A DNA stretch of 64,000 nt. Source: Spongiactinospora rosea. Its GTDB lineage: Bacteria; Actinomycetota; Actinomycetes; Streptosporangiales; Streptosporangiaceae. The stretch covers positions 62,001 to 126,000 of the forward strand of contig NZ_QMEY01000012.1 in NCBI RefSeq assembly GCF_003315795.1. Direction: 5' to 3'. The translations under genes were made by a program, and so were the position numbers. This document shows positions 18,864 to 28,349 of the stretch, one piece after another (position 1 is the first letter of the stretch; the number at the start of each line of letters is the position of its first letter). A model generated the notes under the pieces. That model saw only the letters and a list, made by a program, of their open reading frames with translations. It was not told the DNA's origin and made no database searches.

Positions 18864-19135
18864 TCAATTGAGTGGCGGCTCGCCGGAGCTATAGGAGTTC
18901 CGGGCCAAGACGGGGTGTGCCCGCCACGCTGTGGCGGATGATGGCGGCGGTGTGCTGCCCGCTGCATCACCTGGCTGGCCGGACACCGCAGCCCGGCTCT
19001 CGATCGACGTCAGCGAATTGGCAGATCCGCCGATCCACGGAGCGAAGCGATCGGCATCGCTCGCTCGCGTGGTTTCCGCGCTGCGCTTGGACGGTCTGCC
19101 GGGCGGCAGGTCTTGTTCTGTCAGTAGTGTCTGCC

Positions 19136-20773
19136 ATGCTGCCGCTCGTGTCAGATCAGGGTGGGGATACCGAGCGGCAGGGGCAATGGGCTCGCCTGCA
19201 GAATGAGTTCGTGTCGAACATCACGAATCCGGGGCTCCGGCTGGAGGAGATGTCACGGACGGCCAAAGACCGTTGCTGGTGGCGATGTTCGAACGAAGGC
19301 TGTGACCACGTGTGGCAGACAGTCTTGCAGTTCCGGACCCGGCGCAATCCGACAGGCTGTCCGGAATGCTGGCGGAAGCGGAACAGGCGGGCCGAGCCGG
19401 GTGAGTCGCTCGCCGAGGTCAATCCTGCTCTGGCAAAGCAGTTCCGCAGGAATCTGAGCCGTCCGGAGCGAGGGCCGGATACTTTGCTGCCACAGGCTCA
19501 TGATCTTGTCGAGTGGGAGTGCGCGCAAGGGCATCTGCGGTCGGCAACAGTCGCCAACCGGACGAACGGACGCGGCTGTCCGGACTGCAGCGGTCAGGGG
19601 CGTTCCTTCTTCGAATGCAAGGTGGCGGCACTTGTTGAGGCCGCGTCCGGGCTTGCCATCGAATTGGACCATCGGCTGCGCCTGGAAGGACGAAGAGAGG
19701 ACCGCTTCGATCTCTTCTTGCCGGAACTGGGCCTGCTCATCGACTATGACCCTGCATGGGGCCATGACAGTGCGGCCAGCGTCGCGCGCGACACCGCGAA
19801 GACGGCAGCGGCCATGGCTGCTGGACTCGATCTGGTGCGGATCCGCGAGCGCGGATTGCCCCCGTTGCAAATTTCCGGCCTGACGCACTACGAGGCTGGA
19901 CGGGGACTTGATCCCAGAGAGTGGGCCGCCGTCGTCGGTGACGTACTGCGTCAGCGCGGCATGCCATGGAAAGATCTTGACGCCGCTCAAGTCAATGCTG
20001 CCCTGGAGAAGGCGTCACAGGTGTGGCAGGCTGTCGTAGCTGGGCCCACCGTCTCCGCTCTGGACGCGGCACCTCATCTTGCCGATGAGTTTGTTGCCAA
20101 CTGCGACAACCCTGGCAAGGGCCTTGATCGGATGCCGCCGGGATGCAATGACGTCTGCTCCTGGCGTTGCTCGAAGCCGGACTGCGGTCATGAATGGGAG
20201 GTCGCGCTTTCCTCTAGAACCCTCGCGGGACGAGGGTGCAAGGAATGCGGTCATCGTAAGACCGGGGCGGACAACAGTCGGCCCGGCCCAGGCGAATCGC
20301 TGGCGGAGGTCAACCCCGAGTTGGCCGCCCAACTCGTCGAGGTCGTCGACCACCCCGGGTGGACCGCGTGGGATCTTCTGCCCAATTCGAATAAGCCTTG
20401 CATCTGGCGATGCCCGAACGCTGACTGCCGACACGAGTGGCCGGCTCCGCCTGGGCGACGGACGAACCAAGGCAGTGGTTGTTCTGAGTGCGGGCGCAAG
20501 CGCACCGCCGCAGCGCGGGTCCGGCCGAAGCCTGGCCGGTCGCTGCAAGACCTGTTCCCGCAGCTTGCGGCCGATCTGGCCGAGGTGATCGGGCGACCAG
20601 AGTTAACGGCGTTCGACCTGCGTATCAACTCCCGCATGGACTGCAAGTGGCAGTGCGCGAAGCCGGGATGTGATGGCTCATGGGAGGCGACCCCTGAGCA
20701 GCGGACACGTCGCGGCGCGACCGGGAAACGGTGTCCGAAGTGTTATCCGCCTCGACGGCCGGCCACGAGATAA
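19136..20773 (+). CDS. Five zinc-ribbon repeats around a Vsr-like nuclease core
   Basis: 545 residues from ATG 19136; the frame is open back to 18872 but the added part is unconvincing. Units of about 65-70 residues recur: two before and three after a central domain, each with W-x-C, a GH/CxH-W element and CxxC (e.g. WWRCSNEGCDHVW...GCPEC; WECAQGH...GCPDC; WRCSKPDCGHEW...GCKEC; WRCPNADCRHEW...GCSEC; WQCAKPGC...RCPKC). The core (about residues 160-260) reads FFECKVAALVEA, RFDLFLPELGLLIDYDPAWG, ARDTAKTAAAMAAGLDLVRI, with the acidic and Lys positions of a Vsr-type endonuclease fold. Zinc-ribbon arrays with such cores suggest a DNA-targeting nuclease; function is inferred. Confidence 0.65.
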   Translation: MLPLVSDQGGDTERQGQWARLQNEFVSNITNPGLRLEEMSRTAKDRCWWRCSNEGCDHVWQTVLQFRTRRNPTGCPECWRKRNRRAEPGESLAEVNPALAKQFRRNLSRPERGPDTLLPQAHDLVEWECAQGHLRSATVANRTNGRGCPDCSGQGRSFFECKVAALVEAASGLAIELDHRLRLEGRREDRFDLFLPELGLLIDYDPAWGHDSAASVARDTAKTAAAMAAGLDLVRIRERGLPPLQISGLTHYEAGRGLDPREWAAVVGDVLRQRGMPWKDLDAAQVNAALEKASQVWQAVVAGPTVSALDAAPHLADEFVANCDNPGKGLDRMPPGCNDVCSWRCSKPDCGHEWEVALSSRTLAGRGCKECGHRKTGADNSRPGPGESLAEVNPELAAQLVEVVDHPGWTAWDLLPNSNKPCIWRCPNADCRHEWPAPPGRRTNQGSGCSECGRKRTAAARVRPKPGRSLQDLFPQLAADLAEVIGRPELTAFDLRINSRMDCKWQCAKPGCDGSWEATPEQRTRRGATGKRCPKCYPPRRPATR

Positions 20774-21207
20774 CCTCAACGTGCGTGTCGCTCCTCGACA
20801 ATGAGGTAGCCGGCCTCAGGCCGGGCCCCTCATGCTTCTCAGACGCGCTCCACTGCTGCTCTCGTGGCTCGGTGGGTGTGCACTCGTTCTGTCGGTGGAT
20901 TCTGTCATGATGCAGCCGTTGAGAGATCGGAACGGAGACGCCGACCTGCAACAGGAGGGCAGCCTGTTGAAGCGCCGACGAAGGACCGCTTGCGGGGCAT
21001 CTGCCGCCTGTCACGTCATTCGTTCGGGCCATTTGTCGAAGCCCGTGATCCTGGCGAGGGATATCGTTGGCGGGTCACCCATGCAGCAGTACGCCGCCTT
21101 GTGTGTCCTTCCCCAGGCCACGCCCGGTGTCGCACCCGGTTCGGGTGACCAGTAGAAATTCCACGGCCTTCGAGCAGCCATCTTGACGAGCGAGGACCCC
21201 CCGACTG
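20774..21207. other. Intergenic region before the type I RM operon
   Basis: About 430 bases without a convincing gene on either strand. It contains the hairpin at 20801-20833 and must hold the promoter of hsdM. Short plus-strand frames here are Arg/Cys-rich and not gene-like. Confidence 0.4.
20801..20833 (+). terminator. Nested hairpin after the zinc-ribbon gene
   Basis: ATGAGG pairs with CCTCAT, and inside it GCCGGCCT pairs with AGGCCGGG across a minimal loop. It begins 28 bases after the zinc-ribbon gene stop codon, the right place for a terminator, though no T-run follows. Confidence 0.4.
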
Positions 21208-22782
21208 ATGGAAGTGACCCAGCAGGAGATTGAGAACCGGTTGTGGGATGCAGCCGACGAGTTGCGCGTTGCGATGCCCGAAGCGCAATACGCCTCCGTC
21301 ATCTTCCCGCTGATGTTCTGGAAATACCTATCGGATACCTGGGAGCACCAGCACGAGCTGTTCCTGGCCGAGAACGCGGGCTTGGACGGCCTATCTCCCG
21401 AGGAGGCCCACGAGATCGAGTACCGCGACTACCAGTCGTTCGAGATCCCGTTCATCCACCCTGGCACCGTCCACCAGCGTCGCGCCTCCTGGACGTCCAT
21501 CCTCGCCACCATCACCCAGCCGGGCCTCGGCCAGCGCATCCGCGCTTCCCTGCAAGCCATCGAGACGGCCAACCCTGACAAGTTCTCCCGCCTGTTCGGG
21601 TCCATGACCTGGACCTCCGAAGAGGTGCTGTCGGGGGAGGTGCTGGCGGCGGTCATGCAGACGATGGACCGCACCCCGAAGATGCACGAGGGCAACATGT
21701 CCCACGACGTCCTCGGTGGGGCGTACGAGTACCTGCTGAAGCGGTTCTCCGACGGGTCCGGCACCCGAGCCGGCCAGTTCTTCACCTCCCGCGAAGTCGT
21801 CGAGCTGATCGTCGAGGTCCTGGACCCCAAGGGCCACGAGTCGGTGTACGACCCGACCTGCGGATCGGGCGGCATGCTCATCGCCTCCGCGAACCTCCTG
21901 AAGGCCCGCGGCGGGCGGGGCTACACACTCAAGCTGTACGGGCAGGAGGCCGTACCGGACACAGCGGGCGTGGCCCGCATGAACCTCTTCATGCACAACC
22001 TCACCCAGTTCAAGGTCGAGGTCGGCGACACCCTGAAGGACCCGCGCTTCAAGAAGCCGGACGGGTCCGTCGCGCAGTTCGACGTGATCGTCGCCAACCC
22101 GCCCTACAGCCTGAAGTGGAAGCCCTGGACCAACGACCCGCGTGCCCTCGGCGGGGTCGCCCCGCCCTCGACGGCGGACTGGGCGTTCGTGCAGCACATG
22201 ATCGCCAGCATGAGCCCGAAGAAGGGACGCGCCGGCGTCGTCCTGCCCCACGGCGTCCTCTTCCGAGGCGGCCAAGAGGCAGCCATCCGCCAGCGCGTCT
22301 TGGACGATGACCTGCTCGAAGCAGTCATCGGCCTGCCTGCCAACCTCTTCTACAACACCACCATCCCCACAGCGATCCTGGTGTTCCGCGCACCCGGCAC
22401 CAAGGACCCGGAGCGGCAGGACGGCGTGCTGTTCATCGACGCCTCCAAGCGGTTCGCCAAGGCCAAAAACCGCAATATCCTCACCGACGCCGACATCGCC
22501 GACATCGTGACCGCCTACCACTCCAAGGTGGACGCCGACGACAACCCGGTGGACCCCGACGGAAAAGGCGGACTCGCGGCGCGATACGTCCCCACCACGG
22601 AGATCGCTACGAACGGATACGACCTCAACATCGGGCGGTACATCAAGCAGGCCGCGGCTGAACAGGAGGATCTGGCCACCCTCATCGACGCTTACAACCT
22701 CGCCCGCGTTGAACGTCAGAAGACCGAGGCTCGCATGCTGCAGGTGCTCTCCGCCGCGGGGATCAAGGGCTTTGATGACTAA
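21208..22782 (+). CDS. hsdM: Type I restriction-modification methyltransferase subunit
   Basis: 524 residues with a standard HsdM layout. The helical N-terminal domain begins QQEIENRLWDAADELR; the N6-adenine methyltransferase domain has SAM motif I VYDPTCGSGGML (213-224) and catalytic NPPY (297-300, in FDVIVANPPYS). The C-terminal tail would contact HsdS. It methylates adenine in the system's recognition sequence and forms M2S with HsdS. It is the first gene of hsdM-hsdS-hsdR and overlaps hsdS by 8 bp. No lesion is visible. Confidence 0.93.
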   Translation: MEVTQQEIENRLWDAADELRVAMPEAQYASVIFPLMFWKYLSDTWEHQHELFLAENAGLDGLSPEEAHEIEYRDYQSFEIPFIHPGTVHQRRASWTSILATITQPGLGQRIRASLQAIETANPDKFSRLFGSMTWTSEEVLSGEVLAAVMQTMDRTPKMHEGNMSHDVLGGAYEYLLKRFSDGSGTRAGQFFTSREVVELIVEVLDPKGHESVYDPTCGSGGMLIASANLLKARGGRGYTLKLYGQEAVPDTAGVARMNLFMHNLTQFKVEVGDTLKDPRFKKPDGSVAQFDVIVANPPYSLKWKPWTNDPRALGGVAPPSTADWAFVQHMIASMSPKKGRAGVVLPHGVLFRGGQEAAIRQRVLDDDLLEAVIGLPANLFYNTTIPTAILVFRAPGTKDPERQDGVLFIDASKRFAKAKNRNILTDADIADIVTAYHSKVDADDNPVDPDGKGGLAARYVPTTEIATNGYDLNIGRYIKQAAAEQEDLATLIDAYNLARVERQKTEARMLQVLSAAGIKGFDD

Positions 22783-23974
22783 GCTCACCGAGTGGGAGCC
22801 AGGCACCCTTGATGACGTCCTCGAACACGTCGATGTCCGCAACCAGGATAGGGAAGTTGACCTGGTTCTCAGCGTCACCGAGGGGCGGGGCATAGTCCCC
22901 CAGAGCCAGGTGTTCAACAAGAGGATCGCTACCGAAGACACGAGCAAGTACAAGGTGCTCCAGCCCCTCGACATTGCCTGGAACCCATACCTCCTCTGGA
23001 CCGGAGCTATCGGGCAGTGGCTTGGCGACACGGCTGGCATTACCTCTCCGGTTTACCCAGTTTTCCGTGTCCGCAAAGGGCAGAATGCGAGGTTCTGGGG
23101 GCTGGTCCTCGAAGGCGGTGTGCTCACCCCCTACTTCGGCAGTCGTGCGGTTGGCTCCATCGCCCGCCGCCGCCGTACGACTACGCCGGTCTTCAAGGAG
23201 GCCCCAACTTCCATCCCTCCTTTGCCGGTGCAAGAGCGAATCGTCGAGGTGATTAGCGCGGTCGACGACCAGATCACTGCACTCCACGCCGAGGCGGGAG
23301 GGTTGGCAGAGGTTCTGCGTCGCCGACGGGCTGACCTCTTCACCGACGACTCGGTCGAAGCCGTGAGAGCCGAGCACGTCTTCGACTTCTCCACCGGCGT
23401 GCGCCGGACACCTGACAGGGCGACCGGCCCGTACATGACGCCCTACCTCCGTTCCGCGAACGTCGGCTACGGGACGCTCGACCTGTCCGACGTGCTGGAG
23501 ATGAACTACGACCCAGTGGAGCGCGAGAAGTTTGGCCTCCGCTACGGCGACGTCGTGGTGTCCGAGGGCAGCGCAAGCGCGAATGCCGTCGGGATGCCTG
23601 CCATGTGGCGAGACGAGCTGCCGGGGCCTGTCTGTACACAAATGACCCTGCTCCGCCTCCGGGCGCTGGAAGGGGTCTGCATTCCTGAGTTCGTCTTCCA
23701 CTGGAGCATGTGGGCCTACGAATCCAGGGCCTTCCTCGACGTCGCGGGGGGCACCAATATCAAGCACATCAGCGCCAAGCGGGCGAAGGGCATGACTGTG
23801 CGCCTGCCGTCGCTCGACCGCCAACGCGAGATGGTGATCGAACTCGACGCGATGGAGTCTGTAGTGAAGGCGACCCGCGCGGAGGCCGCCCGTCTCCGTG
23901 ACGTTCGAGCGGGACTGATGGCGGGGCTGCTGGACCGCACGATCGAGATTGAGTCGGCCAAACTGGAGGTCTGA
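22775..23974 (+). CDS. hsdS: Type I restriction-modification specificity subunit
   Basis: 399 residues from ATG 22775. It has two target-recognition domains separated by conserved helical spacers: the first ends at SIPPLPVQERIVEVISAVDD (central coiled-coil, about residues 145-190), the second ends at VRLPSLDRQREMVIELDAME with a following helix. The TRDs set the bipartite DNA target and cannot be assigned a sequence by eye. It is translated in overlap with hsdM and ends three bases before hsdR. The two-TRD, two-spacer length is normal, so the specificity subunit appears intact. Confidence 0.9.
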   Translation: MTKLTEWEPGTLDDVLEHVDVRNQDREVDLVLSVTEGRGIVPQSQVFNKRIATEDTSKYKVLQPLDIAWNPYLLWTGAIGQWLGDTAGITSPVYPVFRVRKGQNARFWGLVLEGGVLTPYFGSRAVGSIARRRRTTTPVFKEAPTSIPPLPVQERIVEVISAVDDQITALHAEAGGLAEVLRRRRADLFTDDSVEAVRAEHVFDFSTGVRRTPDRATGPYMTPYLRSANVGYGTLDLSDVLEMNYDPVEREKFGLRYGDVVVSEGSASANAVGMPAMWRDELPGPVCTQMTLLRLRALEGVCIPEFVFHWSMWAYESRAFLDVAGGTNIKHISAKRAKGMTVRLPSLDRQREMVIELDAMESVVKATRAEAARLRDVRAGLMAGLLDRTIEIESAKLEV

Positions 23975-23977
23975 GCC

Positions 23978-26900
23978 GTGGCGAAGGGCATTCGGGAGCG
24001 CGAGTTCCAGAACCTGATGATCCAGTGGTCCCTCCCCATGGGCTGGACCTTCACCGCGGGCAGGGCGCTACCGCGTGAGACAACACAGACGGTGATGGCC
24101 AGCCTGTTGCGGGACGCCATCGTCCAGTTCAACCCCGGAGTGATAGACGGGTTCGACGTGGACGCGGTGGTCGAGGAGATCGCCGCCACGGTCAACGCCG
24201 TCGAGGGCGGGCTGGTGCGGGCCAACGAGCAGGTGCTGCGCCTGCTGCGCGGGTACAAGGAGTTCCGGGATGCCGACGGCGCGTGGCACGCCCTGAAGGT
24301 CATCGACTTCGAGCACCCGACTGCCAACACGCTGATCGTGTCGGACGAGGTAACCATCACCGTCCCCGGCAAGACCTCCCGCCGGTTCGACCTCGTGTAC
24401 TGGGTCAACGGCCTGCCCCTGGTCGTGGTCGAGGTGAAGTCGCCGACCACGAATTCTGGATGGGCAGACGCCGCCCGCGAGATCAACGACGTGTACGCCA
24501 CCGAGTACCCGTGGTTCTTCACCCCCAACGTCTTCGCCGTCGCCTCCGACGGGCTGAAGCTGCGCTTCGGTGCCGCCGGTGCCCCCACGAACCTGTGGCA
24601 GCCGTTCCGGTCCACCGCCGACGCCGAGAACCTGGCTGGGCAGGCCGACGTGCAGCGCTCCGTCGAACTGCTGCTCAACCCGGCCACCGTCTTGGACATG
24701 CTGGCGAACTTCGCCTTGTTCGACACCTCAGGAGGCGGGGTGGACACGAAATACCTGCCCCGCTACCCACAGATGGAGGCCGCCCACCTCATCCACCAGC
24801 GAGTCCTGGCCGGCGGCCGAAAAGGCCTGATCTGGCACCACCAAGGGAGTGGGAAGACGCTGCTGATGGTGTTCGCCGCCTCACTGATGTTGGCCGACAC
24901 CCGCACCGAGTCCCCCACGATCATCCTGCTCTCGGACCGGACCCAACTCGTCCGCCAGACCTCCGGGGTGTTCACCTCCGCCATGGGGAGCGCCTACTTC
25001 CACCAGCCCGCCACCAGCCAGGAGTTACGTTCCCTGCTGGCCGGCGACGTGCGCGGCGTCATCTCCACGACCGTCCACAAGTTCGCCGATGCCGGCAAGA
25101 ACCTGTCGGCCCGGGACAACATCATCGTGCTGGTCGACGAGGCGCACCGCACCCAGTCCGCCCGGTCGACGTCCCTGGCCGGGCAGATGCGCGCAGCGTT
25201 GCCGCGCGCGAAGTTCTTCGGCCTGACCGGCACTCCCGTCAGGAACCTCTCCACCGACACCTTCGCCCTCTTCGGTGAAGAGAGCGACCCGGGCAGGGTG
25301 CTGCACCGGTACTCGGTGTCCCGGTCTCTTCTGGACGGGGCCACTGTTCCGGTCCTGCTGGACCCGCACCCGGTCGCCTTCGATTTAGACGACCAGGCGT
25401 TGCAGGCTGAATTCGACCAGTTCGCCGATGACTTCGACCTCGACGACCCCGACCGTGAGCTCTTATCCCGCAAGTTCGGGCGTCTCACCTCGGTGTTCGC
25501 CAACCCCGACCGCATCCACGCGGTCTGCCAGGACATCGTGGACCACTACCTGGCCGGCGCCTACCGCAACGGTCTGAAGGCCCAGGTCGTCGCCTACAAC
25601 CGTGAGCTGGCCGTGGCCTACACAGACAAGATCAACGAGCTGCTGGCCGGTTTCGAGGCGTCACAGGTGCTCGCCGAGGTCGGTAAGCATGGCCGGATCA
25701 CCGCCGAGGTGAACATCTCCGTCTCGGACGCCAAGGGCGAAGATCCTGCCATGCGCCCGTTCCGGCTTTCGGAGGCCGAGGAGGAGGAGCAGAAGCGGCG
25801 GTTCCTCACCCCGGACGACCCGCTGTGCTTTCTGGTGGTGACCGCGAAGCTGATGACCGGGTTCGACGCCCCCAATGAGGGCGTCCTCTACCTGGACAAG
25901 CCGCTGAAGGCCCACAGCCTCTTCCAGACGATCACCCGCCCGAACCGTACCTGGGTGTCCCCGACCGGGTTCGTGAAGACCTCCGGCGTGATCGTGGACT
26001 ACATCGGGCTGGCCGAAGAGGTGCAGCGGGCCGTCGTCGATCCCACCTCGCCGGGCGCCGGTAAGGGCGGCGGGTTCGTCACCGACCTGTCCGAGCTCGT
26101 CGCCGAGTTCCGTACCACCTTCGCCCGCATCGAAGATCTTCTTGTGGACGTGGACGGACTGGACCTCACGGTTCACGGATACGAGTCAGTACGGGCCATC
26201 AACGCCTTCCTGGATGCCAACCCTGGCGCCGCTGAGGTGTTCAGCAAGGACTACCGGCTCCTGGCCCGCCTGTACCCGCTCATCAGCACCGACAGGCGGG
26301 TGGCCAAGTACCGGGACGGTTTCGGGCTGTTCGGGTCCGTGTACACGACCCTGTTCAAGAAGTCCTCCGACGAGGAGCGGAAAGAGCGGCTAAGTGAGCT
26401 GGGACCGATGGTCCTGGAGATCATCAACGCCCACGTCCACTCCTTCTCCGTGGTCGCCACCCGAGAGGAAGCCCTTGTCCTGGACGCGCAGGGCATCGCC
26501 ATCCTCAAGGAACTGATGGCCCTTGTCCGGCCCAAGCCCGGCAAGGACGGCGAGGACAAGAGGCCGCCGTCCGCAGCGGAGATCCTGGACCACATCAAGG
26601 CCGCCCTCGAAAAGGGCGTCGAACCGGGGTCCGCGAAGTACACCGCCCTCGCAGAGCGGATCAAGCTGCTGCGGGACCGGATCATTCAGAACGCAGAGGA
26701 CGCCCTGGAGTTCCTGTCCGAGGCACTCCGGATCGCTCGCGCCATCGTGAACGCCGGAAAACACCCCGACGAAGCCGTCGTACTAGACAACGACCACGTG
26801 GGAGTCCTGACGCGGATCATCCACGACCACGCACCTCCCGGCCTCACCATCACGGAAAGAAATCTGGCCGAGGAAATCGACCAGGTGGTCACCCGCACCC

Positions 26901-27049
26901 TCGCCCGGTCATGGGACAACGCCGACGCCCGCAACCGCGGCGTCCGTCGCGCCACCGCCGCAGTCTTCCGCAAGTACGCACTAAAGCCGGTGGGAGAGCC
27001 ATATGACTCCACCGTCGCCTACATCGAAGCCCACTATCTAGTCGACTGA
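23978..27049 (+). CDS. hsdR: Type I restriction endonuclease subunit
   Basis: 1023 residues from GTG 23978. The N-terminal nuclease domain carries D138 in RRFDLVYW and E152/K154 in VVVEVKSP (PD-(D/E)xK). The translocase follows, with Walker A HHQGSGKT (about 287-294) and DEAH in VDEAHRTQ (387-390), then helicase motif III-like GLTGTPV and motif VI region TITRPNRTW. The C-terminal helical domain contacts M2S. The enzyme cuts unmethylated DNA after ATP-driven translocation. The full length and all motifs indicate an active restriction system. Confidence 0.93.
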   Translation: MAKGIREREFQNLMIQWSLPMGWTFTAGRALPRETTQTVMASLLRDAIVQFNPGVIDGFDVDAVVEEIAATVNAVEGGLVRANEQVLRLLRGYKEFRDADGAWHALKVIDFEHPTANTLIVSDEVTITVPGKTSRRFDLVYWVNGLPLVVVEVKSPTTNSGWADAAREINDVYATEYPWFFTPNVFAVASDGLKLRFGAAGAPTNLWQPFRSTADAENLAGQADVQRSVELLLNPATVLDMLANFALFDTSGGGVDTKYLPRYPQMEAAHLIHQRVLAGGRKGLIWHHQGSGKTLLMVFAASLMLADTRTESPTIILLSDRTQLVRQTSGVFTSAMGSAYFHQPATSQELRSLLAGDVRGVISTTVHKFADAGKNLSARDNIIVLVDEAHRTQSARSTSLAGQMRAALPRAKFFGLTGTPVRNLSTDTFALFGEESDPGRVLHRYSVSRSLLDGATVPVLLDPHPVAFDLDDQALQAEFDQFADDFDLDDPDRELLSRKFGRLTSVFANPDRIHAVCQDIVDHYLAGAYRNGLKAQVVAYNRELAVAYTDKINELLAGFEASQVLAEVGKHGRITAEVNISVSDAKGEDPAMRPFRLSEAEEEEQKRRFLTPDDPLCFLVVTAKLMTGFDAPNEGVLYLDKPLKAHSLFQTITRPNRTWVSPTGFVKTSGVIVDYIGLAEEVQRAVVDPTSPGAGKGGGFVTDLSELVAEFRTTFARIEDLLVDVDGLDLTVHGYESVRAINAFLDANPGAAEVFSKDYRLLARLYPLISTDRRVAKYRDGFGLFGSVYTTLFKKSSDEERKERLSELGPMVLEIINAHVHSFSVVATREEALVLDAQGIAILKELMALVRPKPGKDGEDKRPPSAAEILDHIKAALEKGVEPGSAKYTALAERIKLLRDRIIQNAEDALEFLSEALRIARAIVNAGKHPDEAVVLDNDHVGVLTRIIHDHAPPGLTITERNLAEEIDQVVTRTLARSWDNADARNRGVRRATAAVFRKYALKPVGEPYDSTVAYIEAHYLVD

Positions 27050-27340
27050 CGCATGGAGGCCCGGCTCCCTGTGATGGTCGCTAGGCCTCCGATCCTAACG
27101 AACCACAGCAAGCCGGGCATCGCACCAGTGGATGTCAGCAGAAGGATCTTGGATGCGTTGCAGCGCTCAGTCGTCGTCGCCTTGCGCGTCCTCCCCCGAG
27201 GCTCATTCCTGCTCTTATCTTGGATTCGTGACCGCTTCTCGCAGACCAGCGCGAGATGATCTTTTCTTCCACGTGTGCCACGTTGGCGGATCTTTGCAGT
27301 GCTCAAGGGGCCGACACCGAGAGTGGCACAGGCGTCGCCG

Positions 27341-27664
27341 ATGAGCTACGTGGACACGCAGGGCGCGGTTGCGCTGATCTCACCGGGCCAGAACTCGATC
27401 AGTGCGGGGCAGCGGCTCCTGATCGACGCCGCGGCGATGCGCGCTGCGGTGGTGGCCACGGACACGTGGGACCTGGCCACAGGGACGGACAAGGCCAGCG
27501 TCGTCTCCGTGTTCGGCCCCGGGTCGGCGTCGCGGTGGCTGCACCTGACGCTGGCCGTGGCCGTGGGCGATCCGTTCTCCCGCGCCGTGCTGGTGTCGTG
27601 TACAGCTGCGGGGAGCACGGGGGCATCCCGATCGGAGATCCGAGGACGGCACTCGTTTCTCTGA
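27341..27664 (+). CDS. Hypothetical protein (weak)
   Basis: About 107 residues from ATG 27341 (MSYVDTQGAVALISPGQN) with evenly mixed, Ala/Val/Ser-rich composition and GC-rich third positions. It could be coding but shows no family I know. It lies between hsdR and an AT-rich patch in a region otherwise made of fragments. Confidence 0.3.
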   Translation: MSYVDTQGAVALISPGQNSISAGQRLLIDAAAMRAAVVATDTWDLATGTDKASVVSVFGPGSASRWLHLTLAVAVGDPFSRAVLVSCTAAGSTGASRSEIRGRHSFL

Positions 27665-27870
27665 ATAATTAGGGACGTTCCAGGACAATCAGGTCGTGAC
27701 TAAACGCCCTGTAACCCCAGTATGGGATTATCTGTTATAAAACGGGCGATGAGTCGCCTATGTTTTGCCGCGAATCCATCGCTAGTTAATTAATGCCGCA
27801 CTGTTAGGACTTAATTAAACTGGGCGGCTAAGTGCGATCGCTAACTGCGCTGCTACTATGCTTGTAGCAT
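27665..27870. other. AT-rich patch with small inverted repeats
   Basis: About 200 bases of clearly lower GC than anything around it. AGTTAATTAA and TTAATTAAACT (about 27784-27822) form an imperfect inverted pair, and TGCTAC/GTAGCA (27851-27869) forms a short hairpin. It could be a recombination scar, an origin-like element or a promoter region; no gene is visible. Confidence 0.4.
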
Positions 27871-27974
27871 CGCCGGACAGGACGAGACAGGCATGCCCGC
27901 CTGTTCTCGCTGGTCAGAAGGATGGAGGACCCCGCTCCGGCCTGGTAACCATGAACGGGGCCCTCTTCATCGGG

Positions 27975-28002
27975 GGCTCGGCTGGCTGTTGCTAGCCGAG
28001 CC
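27975..28002 (-). terminator. Hairpin with 9-bp arms
   Basis: GGCTCGGCT and AGCCGAGCC flank a 10-base loop. It overlaps the stop codon of the 36-residue minus-strand frame and would terminate that transcript. Confidence 0.4.
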
Positions 28003-28102
28003 CGCCGCTGTCCCGGAGCCATTCGATGACGAGGATCAGGAGCTGCACGAGCAGCAGCCGATCAGCGTCATCGTCGTTGTCTCCGGAGCCCAGCAGCGAC
28101 AT
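27992..28102 (-). CDS. 36-residue peptide with an amphipathic helix
   Basis: ATG at 28102, preceded by GGGAAGGGA, encodes MSLLGSGDNDDDADRLLLVQ followed by LLILVIEWLRDSGGLG. An acidic head leads into a strongly hydrophobic or amphipathic helix. The stop codon lies inside one arm of a 9-bp hairpin (27975-28002) that would act as a terminator. The ribosome site, helix and terminator together make a small gene plausible, perhaps a membrane peptide or toxin-like product. The family is unknown. Confidence 0.4.
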   Translation of the reverse strand: MSLLGSGDNDDDADRLLLVQLLILVIEWLRDSGGLG

Positions 28103-28349
28103 GATGATGTCCCTTCCCCGGACCGGGGGTCCTGGGAGGTGGCCGCGGTCCGGCTCGGCCGCCTCGCGAGAGCGGCGGACCCTTCCGCGTCATGTCTGCC
28201 TGCTGAACTGAGTGGCAGTCTAACGCGTTCCAGGGCTGAATCAATTCGCTACTTCGAGAGCGATTGCCGGGGGGCATCCAAACCTGTCGCTCATATTCTG
28301 GGCCCTCCACCACTTTCACCCAGGTCACGCAGGGAAACATCCCATTGAC
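28103..28349. other. No convincing gene
   Basis: About 250 bases between the small peptide frame and the frameshifted fragment; no coherent reading frame or strong structure is visible. Confidence 0.35.

Noticed and set aside
18872-19135. N-terminal extension of the zinc-ribbon protein
   Set aside because: The added ~88 residues are Arg/Ser/Cys-rich and unlike the repeat units; ATG 19136 directly precedes the first unit.
20832-21155. Short plus-strand frame before hsdM
   Set aside because: Cys/Arg-rich with no recognisable content and overlapping other equally poor frames.
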